Below are positions 26,235-35,296 of a DNA stretch of 39,661 nucleotides, in pieces (the stretch's first letter is position 1; each line of letters starts with the position of its first letter). The translations under genes and the position numbers were made by a program. The DNA lies in the NCBI GenBank assembly GCA_029861845.1, contig JAOTYM010000031.1, positions 1 to 39,661 on the forward strand, in the 5' to 3' direction. Under the pieces are notes generated by a model. The model ran no database searches, was not told where the DNA came from, and saw only the letters and a program-made list of their open reading frames with translations. This stretch comes from Gammaproteobacteria bacterium (GTDB lineage Bacteria > Pseudomonadota > Gammaproteobacteria > Acidiferrobacterales > SPGG2).

Positions 26235-28367
26235 ATGATGATGTCAGCCAATCGATTGGCGATTAGCCTGGTCGCATTCGCATTCATTCTAGCGGCATGT
26301 ACTGAAGAGCAAGCAACACCTGTTTCTCAAGTAACACCTATTTCCCAGGCGGAAAGACCTCCCGTCTCGATTCCACTCGACAGCGCGAATCTTGCACTTG
26401 GAAACGCGAACTGGATGGCCGGGCTTGAAAAGAAGGCAGAATGGATCTGGAGCGGCCATCTGATTCCGCAGGGCTTCGAAAACAATTTAGGTAAGTTTTT
26501 TCTTCATATCCCGGCCGTATTCGAGGAGCAGCTCGACTTCTCGACGACGTTGATCTTCGATGAGCCGTCGTTTAGAAACGGCGAACAGATGTCCGGCTTC
26601 GTGGACCGCGTCACCCGAGAGCTTGTGATCAGTTATATCGCGCAGCGACGACGCTGCTGGTATTCGATGACCCATCACGCCCTACTGGGTACGATCACCG
26701 CGCGCAAGCACGGCCTCACGGATGATGCGATTGCAGCCAAGTGGAGTCACCTGCTCGAGTACCAATCGCACTCGCAGGACTACACACGCCTGGAGCGGGC
26801 AGCGCTTCGTTTCGCGGAGGCGTTCGCGACCAACACCAAGTCATACACAGACGCCGATTACCAAGAACTACGCGCGGCGTTTCGCGAGGAGAATGATCGT
26901 CGCTTCGCCGACGAATCGGGCTGGTTGGCCAAGCTGGGCGCGGCGCGGGCGGCACATACCTATGCGCTAGGGACCGGCAGCTCTGCAGAGCAGGCGAGCC
27001 GCCAAGCCCTCAAAGCCCAACAATCGGCCAACGCGGGAATCAGCGAGCAGGAAAACGAACGCAAGATCGATGCCCAAGTGGTCGAACTCGCATTTCTCGC
27101 GGCCCAGTTTGTCGCCCTCACCGACATGTTCACGGCCCTTAATATCCCGGATGAGGAGGGCCTTGCCGATGTCATGGTCGAGCAGGTACCCCCGTCGGTA
27201 ATCGCGGTCATCAACGAGCTGAACAAGCGCGGCGGCGAGGGGTTGAACGGACTGCTTCCGCCGAGCGTCGACCTCCCGCTCGAGGCGATTCTCGCCGGCC
27301 GCGTTCGGGTTGAATCTGCGCCGCTTCGCGGGACTAGAGTGCCGTTGACATCCTTTGAGGCCGACCCGACCCTGGGAACGCGGGACAAAGGCGTGGCGGT
27401 GGGCGCGGTTCAGGTGGGCAGCTATGGGTGGGCCAACGGCCAGTTCTTTCCGGGGGGACTCGGGGCGCTGGTGCTCAACCACCCCGAGCTGGCGCGTCAC
27501 GAACCGCCGTACTCCCTACCCTTGCTGTTCAACGAGGACGAGTACCGCAATGGGACGAACACCAGCGGTTTCATCGACCGGCGCTTCAAGGAACTGGCGC
27601 TGCAGAAGGTCTACCGACTTACCCGGAACCGGTACGGAGTCGAGCACCACACGATGTTTCTGTTCAATGAGTACGTGCGACAATATGGCGCCGGCCCCTA
27701 TCGTCATCCCGACTTCAACGACGAGCAGGCGGCGGCCGCCATGCAGCGTGCGACGGATGCGTTTCAAAACGCGATCCTGCACCTGCGCGAGCATGACAAA
27801 CACCCCGAACATTTTGGCGAGTTCGAACGGGCGCTGTTCTCCTGGATCGAGGCAGTCGTCAGACGCCCGCACTCCGCCTATCGTCTCGAGCCGGCGCTGC
27901 GTAGTGCACTCGATCGGCAGAATCGGGAGGAGGTCAAAGCCGGGATCCGTCGTCTCGACCGTACGCCTGATCTAGACGAGGACGGTGCATTTAAGCGGCT
28001 GCTCAACCACCAGGTGGCCGAGCTGGCAATGTTAGTGGGTCACATGGATGGGCTCGGCCGGGTATTGTCCATTCTGCGAACGGAAGGGGAGTCAGCGACC
28101 CAGATCGCAGCGGGAACAATCAACGCGGACGGGAGCTTGACGCCGGCGCTCGACGAACAGGGTCGCCTTCAGCTTACCGGTTACTACTCTAACCGGCCCG
28201 ATTTTCTGGTGCTGCTGAGAATCCTCGGGATCCCCGAGGAAGTCCTCACGGCGAACGAACTGCTATTGAATCCACGATTGAACGAAAAAGTGAAGGCGCA
28301 GCTCGCAGCCGGGCAAAGCGAGATCCGAATCCCGGTGGCCGAGGCCCTTGAAACGGGGGAGTTTTGA
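26235..28367 (+). CDS. Lipoprotein with two AhpD/carboxymuconolactone-decarboxylase-like halves
   Basis: A signal peptide with lipobox LAAC (Cys22) marks a lipoprotein. The mature part has two similar halves (about residues 50-330 and 370-690). Both contain NGxxxxGFxDR, a helical core and a closing helix of the QVVELAFLAAQFVALTDMF kind, as in the AhpD-like alkylhydroperoxidase/CMD superfamily. In the first half CWYSMTHH (Cys141, His147) recalls the CxxC...H active site of AhpD, but the second cysteine is serine. In the second half YGVEHHT keeps only histidines. Peroxidase activity of the usual thiol type is therefore doubtful. GGGAG seven bases before the first ATG supports the start. It stands alone, divergent from the EEP operon. 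Confidence 0.78.
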   Translation: MMMSANRLAISLVAFAFILAACTEEQATPVSQVTPISQAERPPVSIPLDSANLALGNANWMAGLEKKAEWIWSGHLIPQGFENNLGKFFLHIPAVFEEQLDFSTTLIFDEPSFRNGEQMSGFVDRVTRELVISYIAQRRRCWYSMTHHALLGTITARKHGLTDDAIAAKWSHLLEYQSHSQDYTRLERAALRFAEAFATNTKSYTDADYQELRAAFREENDRRFADESGWLAKLGAARAAHTYALGTGSSAEQASRQALKAQQSANAGISEQENERKIDAQVVELAFLAAQFVALTDMFTALNIPDEEGLADVMVEQVPPSVIAVINELNKRGGEGLNGLLPPSVDLPLEAILAGRVRVESAPLRGTRVPLTSFEADPTLGTRDKGVAVGAVQVGSYGWANGQFFPGGLGALVLNHPELARHEPPYSLPLLFNEDEYRNGTNTSGFIDRRFKELALQKVYRLTRNRYGVEHHTMFLFNEYVRQYGAGPYRHPDFNDEQAAAAMQRATDAFQNAILHLREHDKHPEHFGEFERALFSWIEAVVRRPHSAYRLEPALRSALDRQNREEVKAGIRRLDRTPDLDEDGAFKRLLNHQVAELAMLVGHMDGLGRVLSILRTEGESATQIAAGTINADGSLTPALDEQGRLQLTGYYSNRPDFLVLLRILGIPEEVLTANELLLNPRLNEKVKAQLAAGQSEIRIPVAEALETGEF

Positions 28368-28496
28368 GCGATGCCTAAATAGATAGAAGGATATCGGCTT
28401 TTATTTCCTATGCTGGCGCCAGAGAGGCAGCTCCAGAAAAATCCGGCTTCGCTGCAGCAAGCAAACGAGGACAAGCGTTCCCACTGTATCGCTTTC

Positions 28497-28601
28497 GTCG
28501 GAATGACCTATCCCGACTATCAGAAAAATTTCGAGAACATAATGATCGATGGAACCGTCGTGCAAATCTCGCACAACAAGTTCATTGTGCTGCTGAATGA
28601 C
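28497..28601 (+). pseudogene. Fragment of a phospholipase D-family gene
   Basis: About 35 codons (NFENIMIDGTVVQ followed by ISHNKFIVLLND) match the first HKD region of the intact PLD gene at 32406-34283 (HFEGMMIDRTITQ, ISHNKFIVLLKND), with clear similarity in the DNA as well. The surrounding frame from 28410 to 28730 has no further match, so this is a decayed piece of a second PLD copy, in opposite orientation to the intact gene. Confidence 0.7.
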
Positions 28602-28726
28602 GTGAGGTTGACCTCTTCACCCCAATGGAGCGAACCATTCTCACACCGACTGCCGATAATAATGCTTGAGAAAGCCGCCCAATCGGTCTCGCTGCGGACC
28701 ATGCGGGAGGCGGGACTCCATGCCGT

Positions 28727-29494
28727 CTAGACGGGGGGTTCGTCGCGCTCGAACTGGAAGTTAAAGCTCTCGCCCCCGGTGATTTGCAAGCCGTCGTAGG
28801 GTGTCCAGAGGCCCTCCGGCAACGGGTGAGGCGGGATGCGCTGATCGTACACGGTCTCTGCCAATTCGGCCAGCTCGCGGATCCGCGAATCTTTCGCCTT
28901 GGCCTCAACCGACCAATGTTCCCAGTAGGCGACGTAGTCAGGCGACGTCGCCGCGATCGCGCCGTCAGGGCCGCCATGATTCTGTACCCGCTGCAACCAG
29001 GTGGCCACATGGCTCAGGAACTCTTGCTGATCGGTCCCCGTCCGAACACCCACGATAACGTTCACAGTTCCATACTGCCAGTCCACGGACTCGTCGAACA
29101 AGTAATAGCGACCGTCCGCGTTGATGTTCCCGCTGAAACGGTTGGGAAAGCCGGACAGGCTTCGGGTCAGATCAAACACTAGAGCGTGAAGATCGCTGTA
29201 TGCCCTCCCGCCGACCGTTGTTTTCGCCAAGTGGTAGGTATTCTGAGACTCAGTTTCGCCTTCTCGATAGAAGACCAAGGCAATCTCATCTGGCGCCGCC
29301 GCAGGCTTCTCAACCGGTAAGACGGAAGGCAGATAGGCCGTAAGCCCTACCCTCGCTTGCATCTGCACGCTGATCGGGCAGAAGACCGATCCAAGCTTTT
29401 CGAAGAACGTCTCTTGCTTCAAGGTTGGTAAACGAAATCCCGTCCAGACGCGAACTGAATTCGGCGCTACGGGAATCAATTGTGACTGTGACAC
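28727..29494 (-). CDS. Conserved-looking hypothetical protein, 255 aa
   Basis: I do not recognise this protein. It has no signal peptide or membrane segment. It shows alternating strand-like and aromatic stretches (NTYHLAKTTVGGRAYSDLHA, GRYYLFDESVDWQYGTVNVI) and ends with acidic FNFQFERDEPPV. The start is GTG at 29494, with AAGGAGA at good distance. It follows the probable TIM-barrel gene by 29 bases and is very likely co-transcribed with it, so the two probably work together. Confidence 0.8.
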   Translation of the reverse strand: MSQSQLIPVAPNSVRVWTGFRLPTLKQETFFEKLGSVFCPISVQMQARVGLTAYLPSVLPVEKPAAAPDEIALVFYREGETESQNTYHLAKTTVGGRAYSDLHALVFDLTRSLSGFPNRFSGNINADGRYYLFDESVDWQYGTVNVIVGVRTGTDQQEFLSHVATWLQRVQNHGGPDGAIAATSPDYVAYWEHWSVEAKAKDSRIRELAELAETVYDQRIPPHPLPEGLWTPYDGLQITGGESFNFQFERDEPPV

Positions 29495-29523
29495 CGTTGT
29501 CTCCTTTTACAGGCATCAAGCGG

Positions 29524-31080
29524 TCAGGTGCTCGCACTCCAGTATTCCTTCCAACCGCGTATCAAGGTCGCATTGAGCGCATCGAGCGCAGTTTCTGTAT
29601 CCTCGCCGCTTGTGCCAGTCTGCAGCAATGAAGCAACGCGCGCTTCTATCTCGCTGGTGATGCTTTGGTTGCTCATCACGCGACAGAGATATCCACCCTG
29701 GAGCAACGCGTGGATCTTACGCACCCCTGCCGCCGTCGGTTCAGGTTGAAAGGGGAGCCGTCTGTCAGTGACGAGGCTTCCGTGGACGGGAACCTTGACC
29801 GACGCGCTACCGGTCGTAAAGATCCCGGATACGCCGAGTTTGCCAAGCTCGAAGGCCTGATCCGGTTTCACCCCCCCGGACCAGAGTACCTTGAGACCCA
29901 AACCGTCCGCATGCCTCTGGAGTGCCCCGACATCGTCCATGGCAAGGACGCCGGGGTCGTTGGGGCCCCCGTCGGTGCGAAGGAGACGGTGCGGTTGGAT
30001 GCGATCCGGTGCATCGACCAAGATTACCTTCGCACCGCGCTCGCTCACCATCTCCATCCATAGCCTCGCAGCCGCCACACATCGATCGCTTTCGAATACG
30101 TCGTCTTCGGTGACCAGGGCCGTGTCGACATAGAATGCCGGAATCGGTGTCCAGTCTGCCAGCCAGCGTTGGATGTGCTCAACGACGTACTTCTGCTGAT
30201 CCAAACTCAACGGGAAAAGCCCGTATTTCGCTGCCGTTAGCCCTTCCTTGTGCGCTGAGTTCAAGCCCGTCCATACCGTGCGCGCTGCGGTCTCCGGATC
30301 AAGCTCATAGTGATAGGAAAGGGTCACCCCATGCTCCTTGGCGTGCATGAGGAGAGATCGCGCCGCTTCGGGGCGCAGAACATTCAACAGACCCTGGATG
30401 TTGATCCGGCGACGAGCCGCCTCGACCAACTTCCCATCGATCGCCACCTCCGGTACACCCAACTTGGCGGCGAGCGCCACCAGTTGTTTGATCTCAGCAA
30501 TCTGCTCTTCCGTCTCGATCTCGTTCTCATAGACACGGAGAATGGAAAGACGGTGTAGGTCGCGCGAGCTCAAGGTGCCTTGTTCTCGTCCCGCTTCGAT
30601 CTTCGATACCAGATCGGGAAGCATCTCAGACTGCTCTAACGATTCGACCAGGAGACGAATCGTCAAGGGGCGCGGGGTCCCATCGGGTGTTTTGATGAAG
30701 GGTTTGAACTGCTCGAAGATCGCATCCAGCCATGCCCGTTCGTCTGATGCTGCAGCGGTGACCGCGAACTCTGGCAACGGTTGATGAAGCCGAGTATTTA
30801 CCCGCACGCCGACATTGGTGGTGCAGAACGTGCGTCCACTCGCGGCGGGGACGACTTGGGCGTACTCGGGTGGGCCGATCGGCACCTCACCGGCACTCCC
30901 CATACGTTCACCATCGATGATTACCCCAACGCACATCTCGTTGGGGGCCCCGTGGGCCTGGGCCTTTGCGGAAGCGTACGCCGCGTCAGCGATCGTCTGC
31001 GCCGCACTGCCTTCGTCGCTGACACCGAGGATAGGACCGAAGCGCTCGTTGTCGTAAGCCTCTATTGCTTTCTCTACCAC
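29524..31080 (-). CDS. Unrecognised protein with probable TIM-barrel domain, 518 aa
   Basis: The start is GTG at 31080, six bases after AGGAGG. Residues about 200-430 look like a TIM barrel with phosphate-binding end motifs. Beta-strands and acidic residues recur (IPAFYVDTALV at 313-323, AKVILVDAPDR at 350-360), and the last two loops read VLWSGGVKP (398-406) and GVSGIFTTGSASVKV (416-430), as in phosphate-binding barrels. Residues 1-110 are a separate domain (MCVGVIIDGERMGSAGEVPI). The substrate could be a nucleotide or sugar phosphate, but no known family fits. It heads a two-gene operon with the 255-residue protein and is divergent from the deoxyribosyltransferase-like gene across 275 bases. 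Confidence 0.72.
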   Translation of the reverse strand: MVEKAIEAYDNERFGPILGVSDEGSAAQTIADAAYASAKAQAHGAPNEMCVGVIIDGERMGSAGEVPIGPPEYAQVVPAASGRTFCTTNVGVRVNTRLHQPLPEFAVTAAASDERAWLDAIFEQFKPFIKTPDGTPRPLTIRLLVESLEQSEMLPDLVSKIEAGREQGTLSSRDLHRLSILRVYENEIETEEQIAEIKQLVALAAKLGVPEVAIDGKLVEAARRRINIQGLLNVLRPEAARSLLMHAKEHGVTLSYHYELDPETAARTVWTGLNSAHKEGLTAAKYGLFPLSLDQQKYVVEHIQRWLADWTPIPAFYVDTALVTEDDVFESDRCVAAARLWMEMVSERGAKVILVDAPDRIQPHRLLRTDGGPNDPGVLAMDDVGALQRHADGLGLKVLWSGGVKPDQAFELGKLGVSGIFTTGSASVKVPVHGSLVTDRRLPFQPEPTAAGVRKIHALLQGGYLCRVMSNQSITSEIEARVASLLQTGTSGEDTETALDALNATLIRGWKEYWSAST

Positions 31081-31355
31081 AGCTTCCCTCCTGTCGTTCG
31101 AGAGCCCCCCTCGCGCTGCAAATCCTAACGCGTACCCTAGTGCTAGGCGGGAGCAATATCAACTCCCAGCACAAGGTTTCCTGCACGCTTGCATATCTTG
31201 CGGAGAATCGCTAAGTTTCCGAGCATTATAGTATGTAGACATCGCTTCGTGGAAGCTGTCGCACATCGCAATAATGCATTTGGGCAGAAGCGTTCGCGCA
31301 TGCTTTCAATTCTATCCGGCTACGGGCACGACGACCACACTAAGGAGCAGATGCT

Positions 31356-32225
31356 ATGACGAAGAAACAATCGGCAACTCAGGCAGCTCTTGCCTTCCGC
31401 ACCAAGACTCTCGAAAAAAAAGCGAATATTCTTTCGGGCTCGACGGTTTATCTGTCGGGTCCAATGGACTTCGTAGCTTCCCGCAGAGAAGAGAAAGAGT
31501 TAGGTTGGCGCAATCGGGTCGGCCAGTTCCTTCGCGGCTACGGCGTTACCGTCTACGACCCCTGGTACAAGCCGCTCGCGAAGGGGCTCGGTGACTACGG
31601 CAGAGAAGACGAATTCACGACCGAGAAACGCGGAAACTGGACGTACGACGACTCCCCGGAGGGAGACCGAGTCCGGGCCGAGCTGTGCAGCGAGTTCTGG
31701 CCCACGCTACACATTGATCTGCGTATGACGGACACGGCCGACTTCCTGGTTGCCTTTGTCCCGACGAACATCTATAGCGTAGGCACGGTTCACGAGATCG
31801 TGATGGCGCGTTTGCAGCACAAGCCGGTCCTGTTCGTTTCGCCACCCGTCACGTTCCGAGCCTACGATAGCTTGGTCGCACACTTACAAGACAAGGGCGA
31901 CGCAGAGGGCGAGGCGCTGCTGGAACAGTTGGCTCAGGAAGCTCCGCTACGGCCGAATACCAGCGCGACTCCGAGTATGTGGAACATGGCGCTGATTGAT
32001 GGCCACTACTTCTTCGACGGATTCGGCTTCGAGAAATACCGGGAGAAATTCGGTTGGAAGACGCTCAGCGCGTTGGATCAACACGAACGGGAGTTTCCAC
32101 CCCGCCGCCCGCTGCTGCCCTATCTGGAAAGTCTCAACCGGAAGATTCCCAAGCGCTACGACATAGAGCATGACGACTACGTCGAGAATCCGGAATGGCT
32201 GATCTTCGATGACGATGACCTCTAG
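31356..32225 (+). CDS. Nucleoside 2-deoxyribosyltransferase-like protein
   Basis: VYLSGPMDFV at residues 31-40 and DFLVAFVPTNIYSVGTVHEI at 129-148 are the hallmark nucleotide-binding and catalytic segments of the nucleoside 2-deoxyribosyltransferase family, with Glu147 in the place of the catalytic nucleophile. The family cleaves or exchanges the base of nucleosides and nucleotides. The protein is about twice the length of the simplest members, with an insert at 70-115 and an acidic C-terminal tail (YVENPEWLIFDDDDL). AAGGAG eight bases before the ATG fixes the start. It is divergent from the TIM-barrel operon and may share regulation with it. A second copy of its tail follows in the DNA. Confidence 0.85.
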   Translation: MTKKQSATQAALAFRTKTLEKKANILSGSTVYLSGPMDFVASRREEKELGWRNRVGQFLRGYGVTVYDPWYKPLAKGLGDYGREDEFTTEKRGNWTYDDSPEGDRVRAELCSEFWPTLHIDLRMTDTADFLVAFVPTNIYSVGTVHEIVMARLQHKPVLFVSPPVTFRAYDSLVAHLQDKGDAEGEALLEQLAQEAPLRPNTSATPSMWNMALIDGHYFFDGFGFEKYREKFGWKTLSALDQHEREFPPRRPLLPYLESLNRKIPKRYDIEHDDYVENPEWLIFDDDDL

Positions 32226-32241
32226 CGCTAGGAAAGGCACA

Positions 32242-32346
32242 TTGCGGAGGCGTCTCGATCAGGAAACCCCGAAGCGCTGCGACCTACAACAGGACAAGTA
32301 CGTAGAGAATCCCGAGTGGCTTGTCTTCGACGATAAAGACTTATGA
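32242..32346 (+). pseudogene. Duplicated 3' tail of the deoxyribosyltransferase-like gene
   Basis: Thirty-four codons ending at TGA 32344-32346 encode TPKRCDLQQDKYVENPEW followed by LVFDDKDL. This matches the tail of the intact gene just upstream (IPKRYDIEHDDYVENPEW, LIFDDDDL). Nothing of the catalytic part remains, and no start codon with a ribosome-binding site is seen. It is the rest of a diverged tandem copy or of a replaced paralogue. Confidence 0.75.
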
Positions 32347-32405
32347 TGCCACGGGTGGCCCGACCGCTAGCGGTTTTCCACCACCGGAATCTGGAAGCGA
32401 CCTGT

Positions 32406-34283
32406 TTACTTGAATAGCAGCCTTTCCTCGTGCTTTTGGGTACCCTCCGTGTAATACGGCTCCGTCCAGGAGTCATCGGGTATCAGATAGCTCGCCTCGT
32501 TCGCCTCCTCATCGGACAGCTTGTTCAACCGGTTTCGCGCGTGGAAGTGGTTGAACAACCGCATGAATTCACCGAGAAAGATGTCGGCCACGCGCGTGTT
32601 GCCGCGGATGATCAGCATGTTCTCGTCGTTGTTGACGGTCGAGGCATCGCTGAAGTTCGCAGAGCCGGTGATGACCACCGGATCGTCCGACAGCGGATCG
32701 ATGAGCATATACTTGGTGTGAAGATAACTGACGTGATCGTTGAGACCGGTTAGCGTTTCGATGAACTGATGGTGTTCATCTTCGCCGCCCTCGCGCGCGC
32801 GTAACGTGTCGCCCCACGCGATTCGGTTTTGCGGGCACTTGGCCATGGCGGGATACTTCTTTCGCATCAGGCCGCCGATACCCTCTAGCAGCAGATAGCG
32901 AAGGTACGGCTGTCCGCGATCCACTCTCTTCTTCTTCACCACCTTGTTAAAGATTTGGTTGGCGACGGCAAAAGCCGCCGTGAAATGAACTGAACTTTTA
33001 GCGGCCGCCAGCCGGTCAGCGTACCAATCGAGCATGGCTGTCGTCAGGCGGGGGCTAAACACCGGCGTGATGGAATTTGGTGGTGGCGGTCCCTTCAGGT
33101 CCGGCTGCTGCAAGACGGTCCAGTTGCGAATGCCTTTATCTGGAGGATCATTTTTCGATGACTTCTTTTTAGGGTTCGTCCGGAGCTTCTCCCAATACTC
33201 GAAGTACTTTTGCGCGACCTTTGTGTCGCGCACCACGTGACCGACGTTGGACTGGCCGAAGATTCCGCCCGCCGTGAAATTTGTCGAACCGGTCCAGACC
33301 TGAATGGGCTTGTCGTTTTTCAGCAGCACAATGAACTTATTGTGCGAGATCTGCGTGATGGTTCGATCGATCATCATGCCCTCGAAGTGTTCCAGACACT
33401 CGGGGTTGGTAATCCCGATCTGCCTCACTGCCGCGTCGGCTGCCTGACCGATGCTGTCCTTGTGCCACTCTCTTATCACCTCGCTATTCTTAAAAGTTTG
33501 CGGGTCATATTCACCGTCCTCATAGCTCACCGTAACGTCGGCATCGAAGTTCCGCTTAAGCCGTAGTAAGGACTGCGGTTTGGCGTGGTGCACGATCTTG
33601 ACGTCGACGCCTCGCTCCAGGGCATCGACGAAGGCCTGAATGGCCGGGAGATGAGTAAACTCATACACCGCGGCCCGTAGCGAGTATTCGGGGCCTTCGG
33701 CCTGGCCGATGAAACCCAGCATGGCCTCCTCCAGCCCGCGCGACAGCCACTTATAGGCCGCCCGATCCGGCACATCTTCCGGCTTGACGAACTCACGCCA
33801 TTCATCCCCGACCGTGTACCACTTGCGGTGGTGCTCGCCGAATCTGCGGCTATAGGCCTGACTGCCGGCGACGCCGCGGTTGAAGTAGACGGCGTGAACC
33901 TGATCCTCCGGATCTTCCGTCGTGATGGTCACTTCAACGCCCTCTCGCGGCTCAAGCGCCCCCGGTTCACCGTACACAGGTACAACGCGGTAGCTGTATG
34001 TCGTGTTCGGATCGACGACATAGTCACTCCACATAAAGGCTTGGATGGGTACCATTTCCGAATCAACACCTCCTCCGTTGACTGCTTCTTCGTCATGAAC
34101 CCCTTCAAATATGCGGCCACCCGTCAGCGCTCTAAACCGACCAGCCTCCCCTTTCCGCTTGGAAATGCTAAACCCCAGCAAGCCCGTGGCCGCCTTCTCT
34201 GTCGCGTTCAGACCGAGCAGTACGACTTCTGTACCCGCAATAGCATGGACCGAAATGTCATTGTTCTTACCGCGCTTACGCAT
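32406..34283 (-). CDS. Phospholipase D-family protein with two HKD regions
   Basis: Two PLD half-sites are present. The first is ISHNKFIVLLKND with WTGSTN (His314, Lys316, GSTN 332-335). The second is LHTKYMLIDPL with ITGSAN (His522, Lys524, Asp529). The second fits HxKxxxxD fully; the first has leucine at the aspartate position, with an aspartate three residues later. The family cleaves or transfers phosphodiesters in lipids or nucleic acids. Residues 1-125 are a beta-rich N-terminal domain with a fibronectin-like look (PNTTYSYRVVPVYGEPG). No signal peptide is seen. GGGAGA precedes the ATG. The remnant at 28497-28601 comes from a relative of this gene. It probably acts as a lipase or nuclease effector (inference). 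Confidence 0.9.
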   Translation of the reverse strand: MRKRGKNNDISVHAIAGTEVVLLGLNATEKAATGLLGFSISKRKGEAGRFRALTGGRIFEGVHDEEAVNGGGVDSEMVPIQAFMWSDYVVDPNTTYSYRVVPVYGEPGALEPREGVEVTITTEDPEDQVHAVYFNRGVAGSQAYSRRFGEHHRKWYTVGDEWREFVKPEDVPDRAAYKWLSRGLEEAMLGFIGQAEGPEYSLRAAVYEFTHLPAIQAFVDALERGVDVKIVHHAKPQSLLRLKRNFDADVTVSYEDGEYDPQTFKNSEVIREWHKDSIGQAADAAVRQIGITNPECLEHFEGMMIDRTITQISHNKFIVLLKNDKPIQVWTGSTNFTAGGIFGQSNVGHVVRDTKVAQKYFEYWEKLRTNPKKKSSKNDPPDKGIRNWTVLQQPDLKGPPPPNSITPVFSPRLTTAMLDWYADRLAAAKSSVHFTAAFAVANQIFNKVVKKKRVDRGQPYLRYLLLEGIGGLMRKKYPAMAKCPQNRIAWGDTLRAREGGEDEHHQFIETLTGLNDHVSYLHTKYMLIDPLSDDPVVITGSANFSDASTVNNDENMLIIRGNTRVADIFLGEFMRLFNHFHARNRLNKLSDEEANEASYLIPDDSWTEPYYTEGTQKHEERLLFK

Positions 34284-34390
34284 GAGCTGGTTCTCCCTAT
34301 GTGAGGCGTTGGTCTAGGACCGCTACCCTAAGCGCGGTCAGTATAGCTACACCCAGAAACTCTATCGAGTTCGAGATTTGCGAACAACCG

Positions 34391-34828
34391 TTATGCGCGG
34401 CGCCGGTGGAGCGCTTGCCATAGCCGTTCGGCGCCCACGCCGACGACGTTGCAGACCACCGACAGATCCCACAGGCGCCCGAGAACAACCGGCAGAAATG
34501 GCAGTTGCCGAAACCAGATCATTCCCGCCACGATCACGAACGTGAAGAGCGTATCTACCGCGAGCAGGATATGCTCGCCATTTTCTCGTCCGGTATAGAT
34601 GTCTATACGCCGGCCGATGTTGGAGAGCAGGCAATAGGACAGCGATCTTGGTAACGGCACCGAGAGGACGTTTAGCAGGATGTCCACAATGCCCCAAGCC
34701 ATGATAACGGCGCCGAGGACCGGATTGACAAAGGCATACAGATGCCAGCCCGCACCCAGCTTGAACACACCGAAGGGGATACCAGTAAGCACTGCGGCCC
34801 AAAGCCGCCGACCGAGCGATTCGTCCAA
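34391..34828 (-). CDS. Small integral membrane protein, 145 aa, unrecognised
   Basis: Three or four hydrophobic segments are visible (WAAVLTGIPFGVFKLGAGWH, VLGAVIMAWGIVDILLNVL, LLAVDTLFTFVIVAGMIWF, VVLGRLWDLSVVCNVVGVG). The only near start is TTG at 34828, weakly preceded by AAGG. It lies 107 bases upstream of the PLD gene on the same strand and might be its membrane partner. I cannot assign a family. Confidence 0.7.
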   Translation of the reverse strand: MDESLGRRLWAAVLTGIPFGVFKLGAGWHLYAFVNPVLGAVIMAWGIVDILLNVLSVPLPRSLSYCLLSNIGRRIDIYTGRENGEHILLAVDTLFTFVIVAGMIWFRQLPFLPVVLGRLWDLSVVCNVVGVGAERLWQALHRRRA

Positions 34829-35296
34829 TGTTCTAACCTTTTCGTGGCTCTGCGTTGTGAATAGAACGCGCCAGCGAAGTGAGTTGTGCGGATGCGGAGA
34901 ACCGTCGACTAGCGCTTAGTCAGGCGAATCTCCAACTAGGGATTGTATTTACCAAGACTGCGAACCGCAAAGCGGTAGCCAGCAGCTCCGCCAAGAGCTT
35001 AATTCGCTCGGCGAATGTCGCGCTGTTCAGAAGCGCTGGAAAGAAAAACGTTCATCTTGCGGCGCGCTTATTTGAACCACTGTCTACAAATGAGTCATCA
35101 ATCCCTTGAAACACTATTCTCTGTGCAGCAGAACTATCCCAGCCTTTCGCCAATAACAAAATCCGTCGAGGACGAGCGCGGCAAGGTGGTTGCGGTGACG
35201 ATCGGTCGGCACGATATCGATCTCACCGCCTGCGGCGACGAGCAGCAAAGGCTGGCTGCCCCCGTTCTAGAGTCTTCTTGAGAGCGATACCCACGG
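34829..35296. other. Intergenic region with a doubtful small frame
   Basis: About 470 bases between the metallophosphoesterase stop and the small membrane protein. A plus-strand frame with ATG at 35090 and stop at 35281 could code for 63 residues (SLETLFSVQQNYP, GKVVAVTIGRHDIDLTACG) but has no ribosome-binding site and no family match; it may be a gene remnant. Confidence 0.4.

Noticed and set aside
27355-27975. A 206-codon frame inside the AhpD-like lipoprotein gene
   Set aside because: Overlaps a convincing gene in another frame, with an Arg/Ser/Thr-rich composition typical of a shifted frame.
28727-29494. Bacterial gasdermin next to protease genes
   Set aside because: Size fits, but I see no gasdermin-like amphipathic strand pattern or N-terminal cysteine, and the nearest gene is not a protease.
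32362-32377. Palindrome ACCGCTAGCGGT followed by T residues as a terminator
   Set aside because: The loop would be only two bases, which is too tight for a good hairpin, and the T-run is short.
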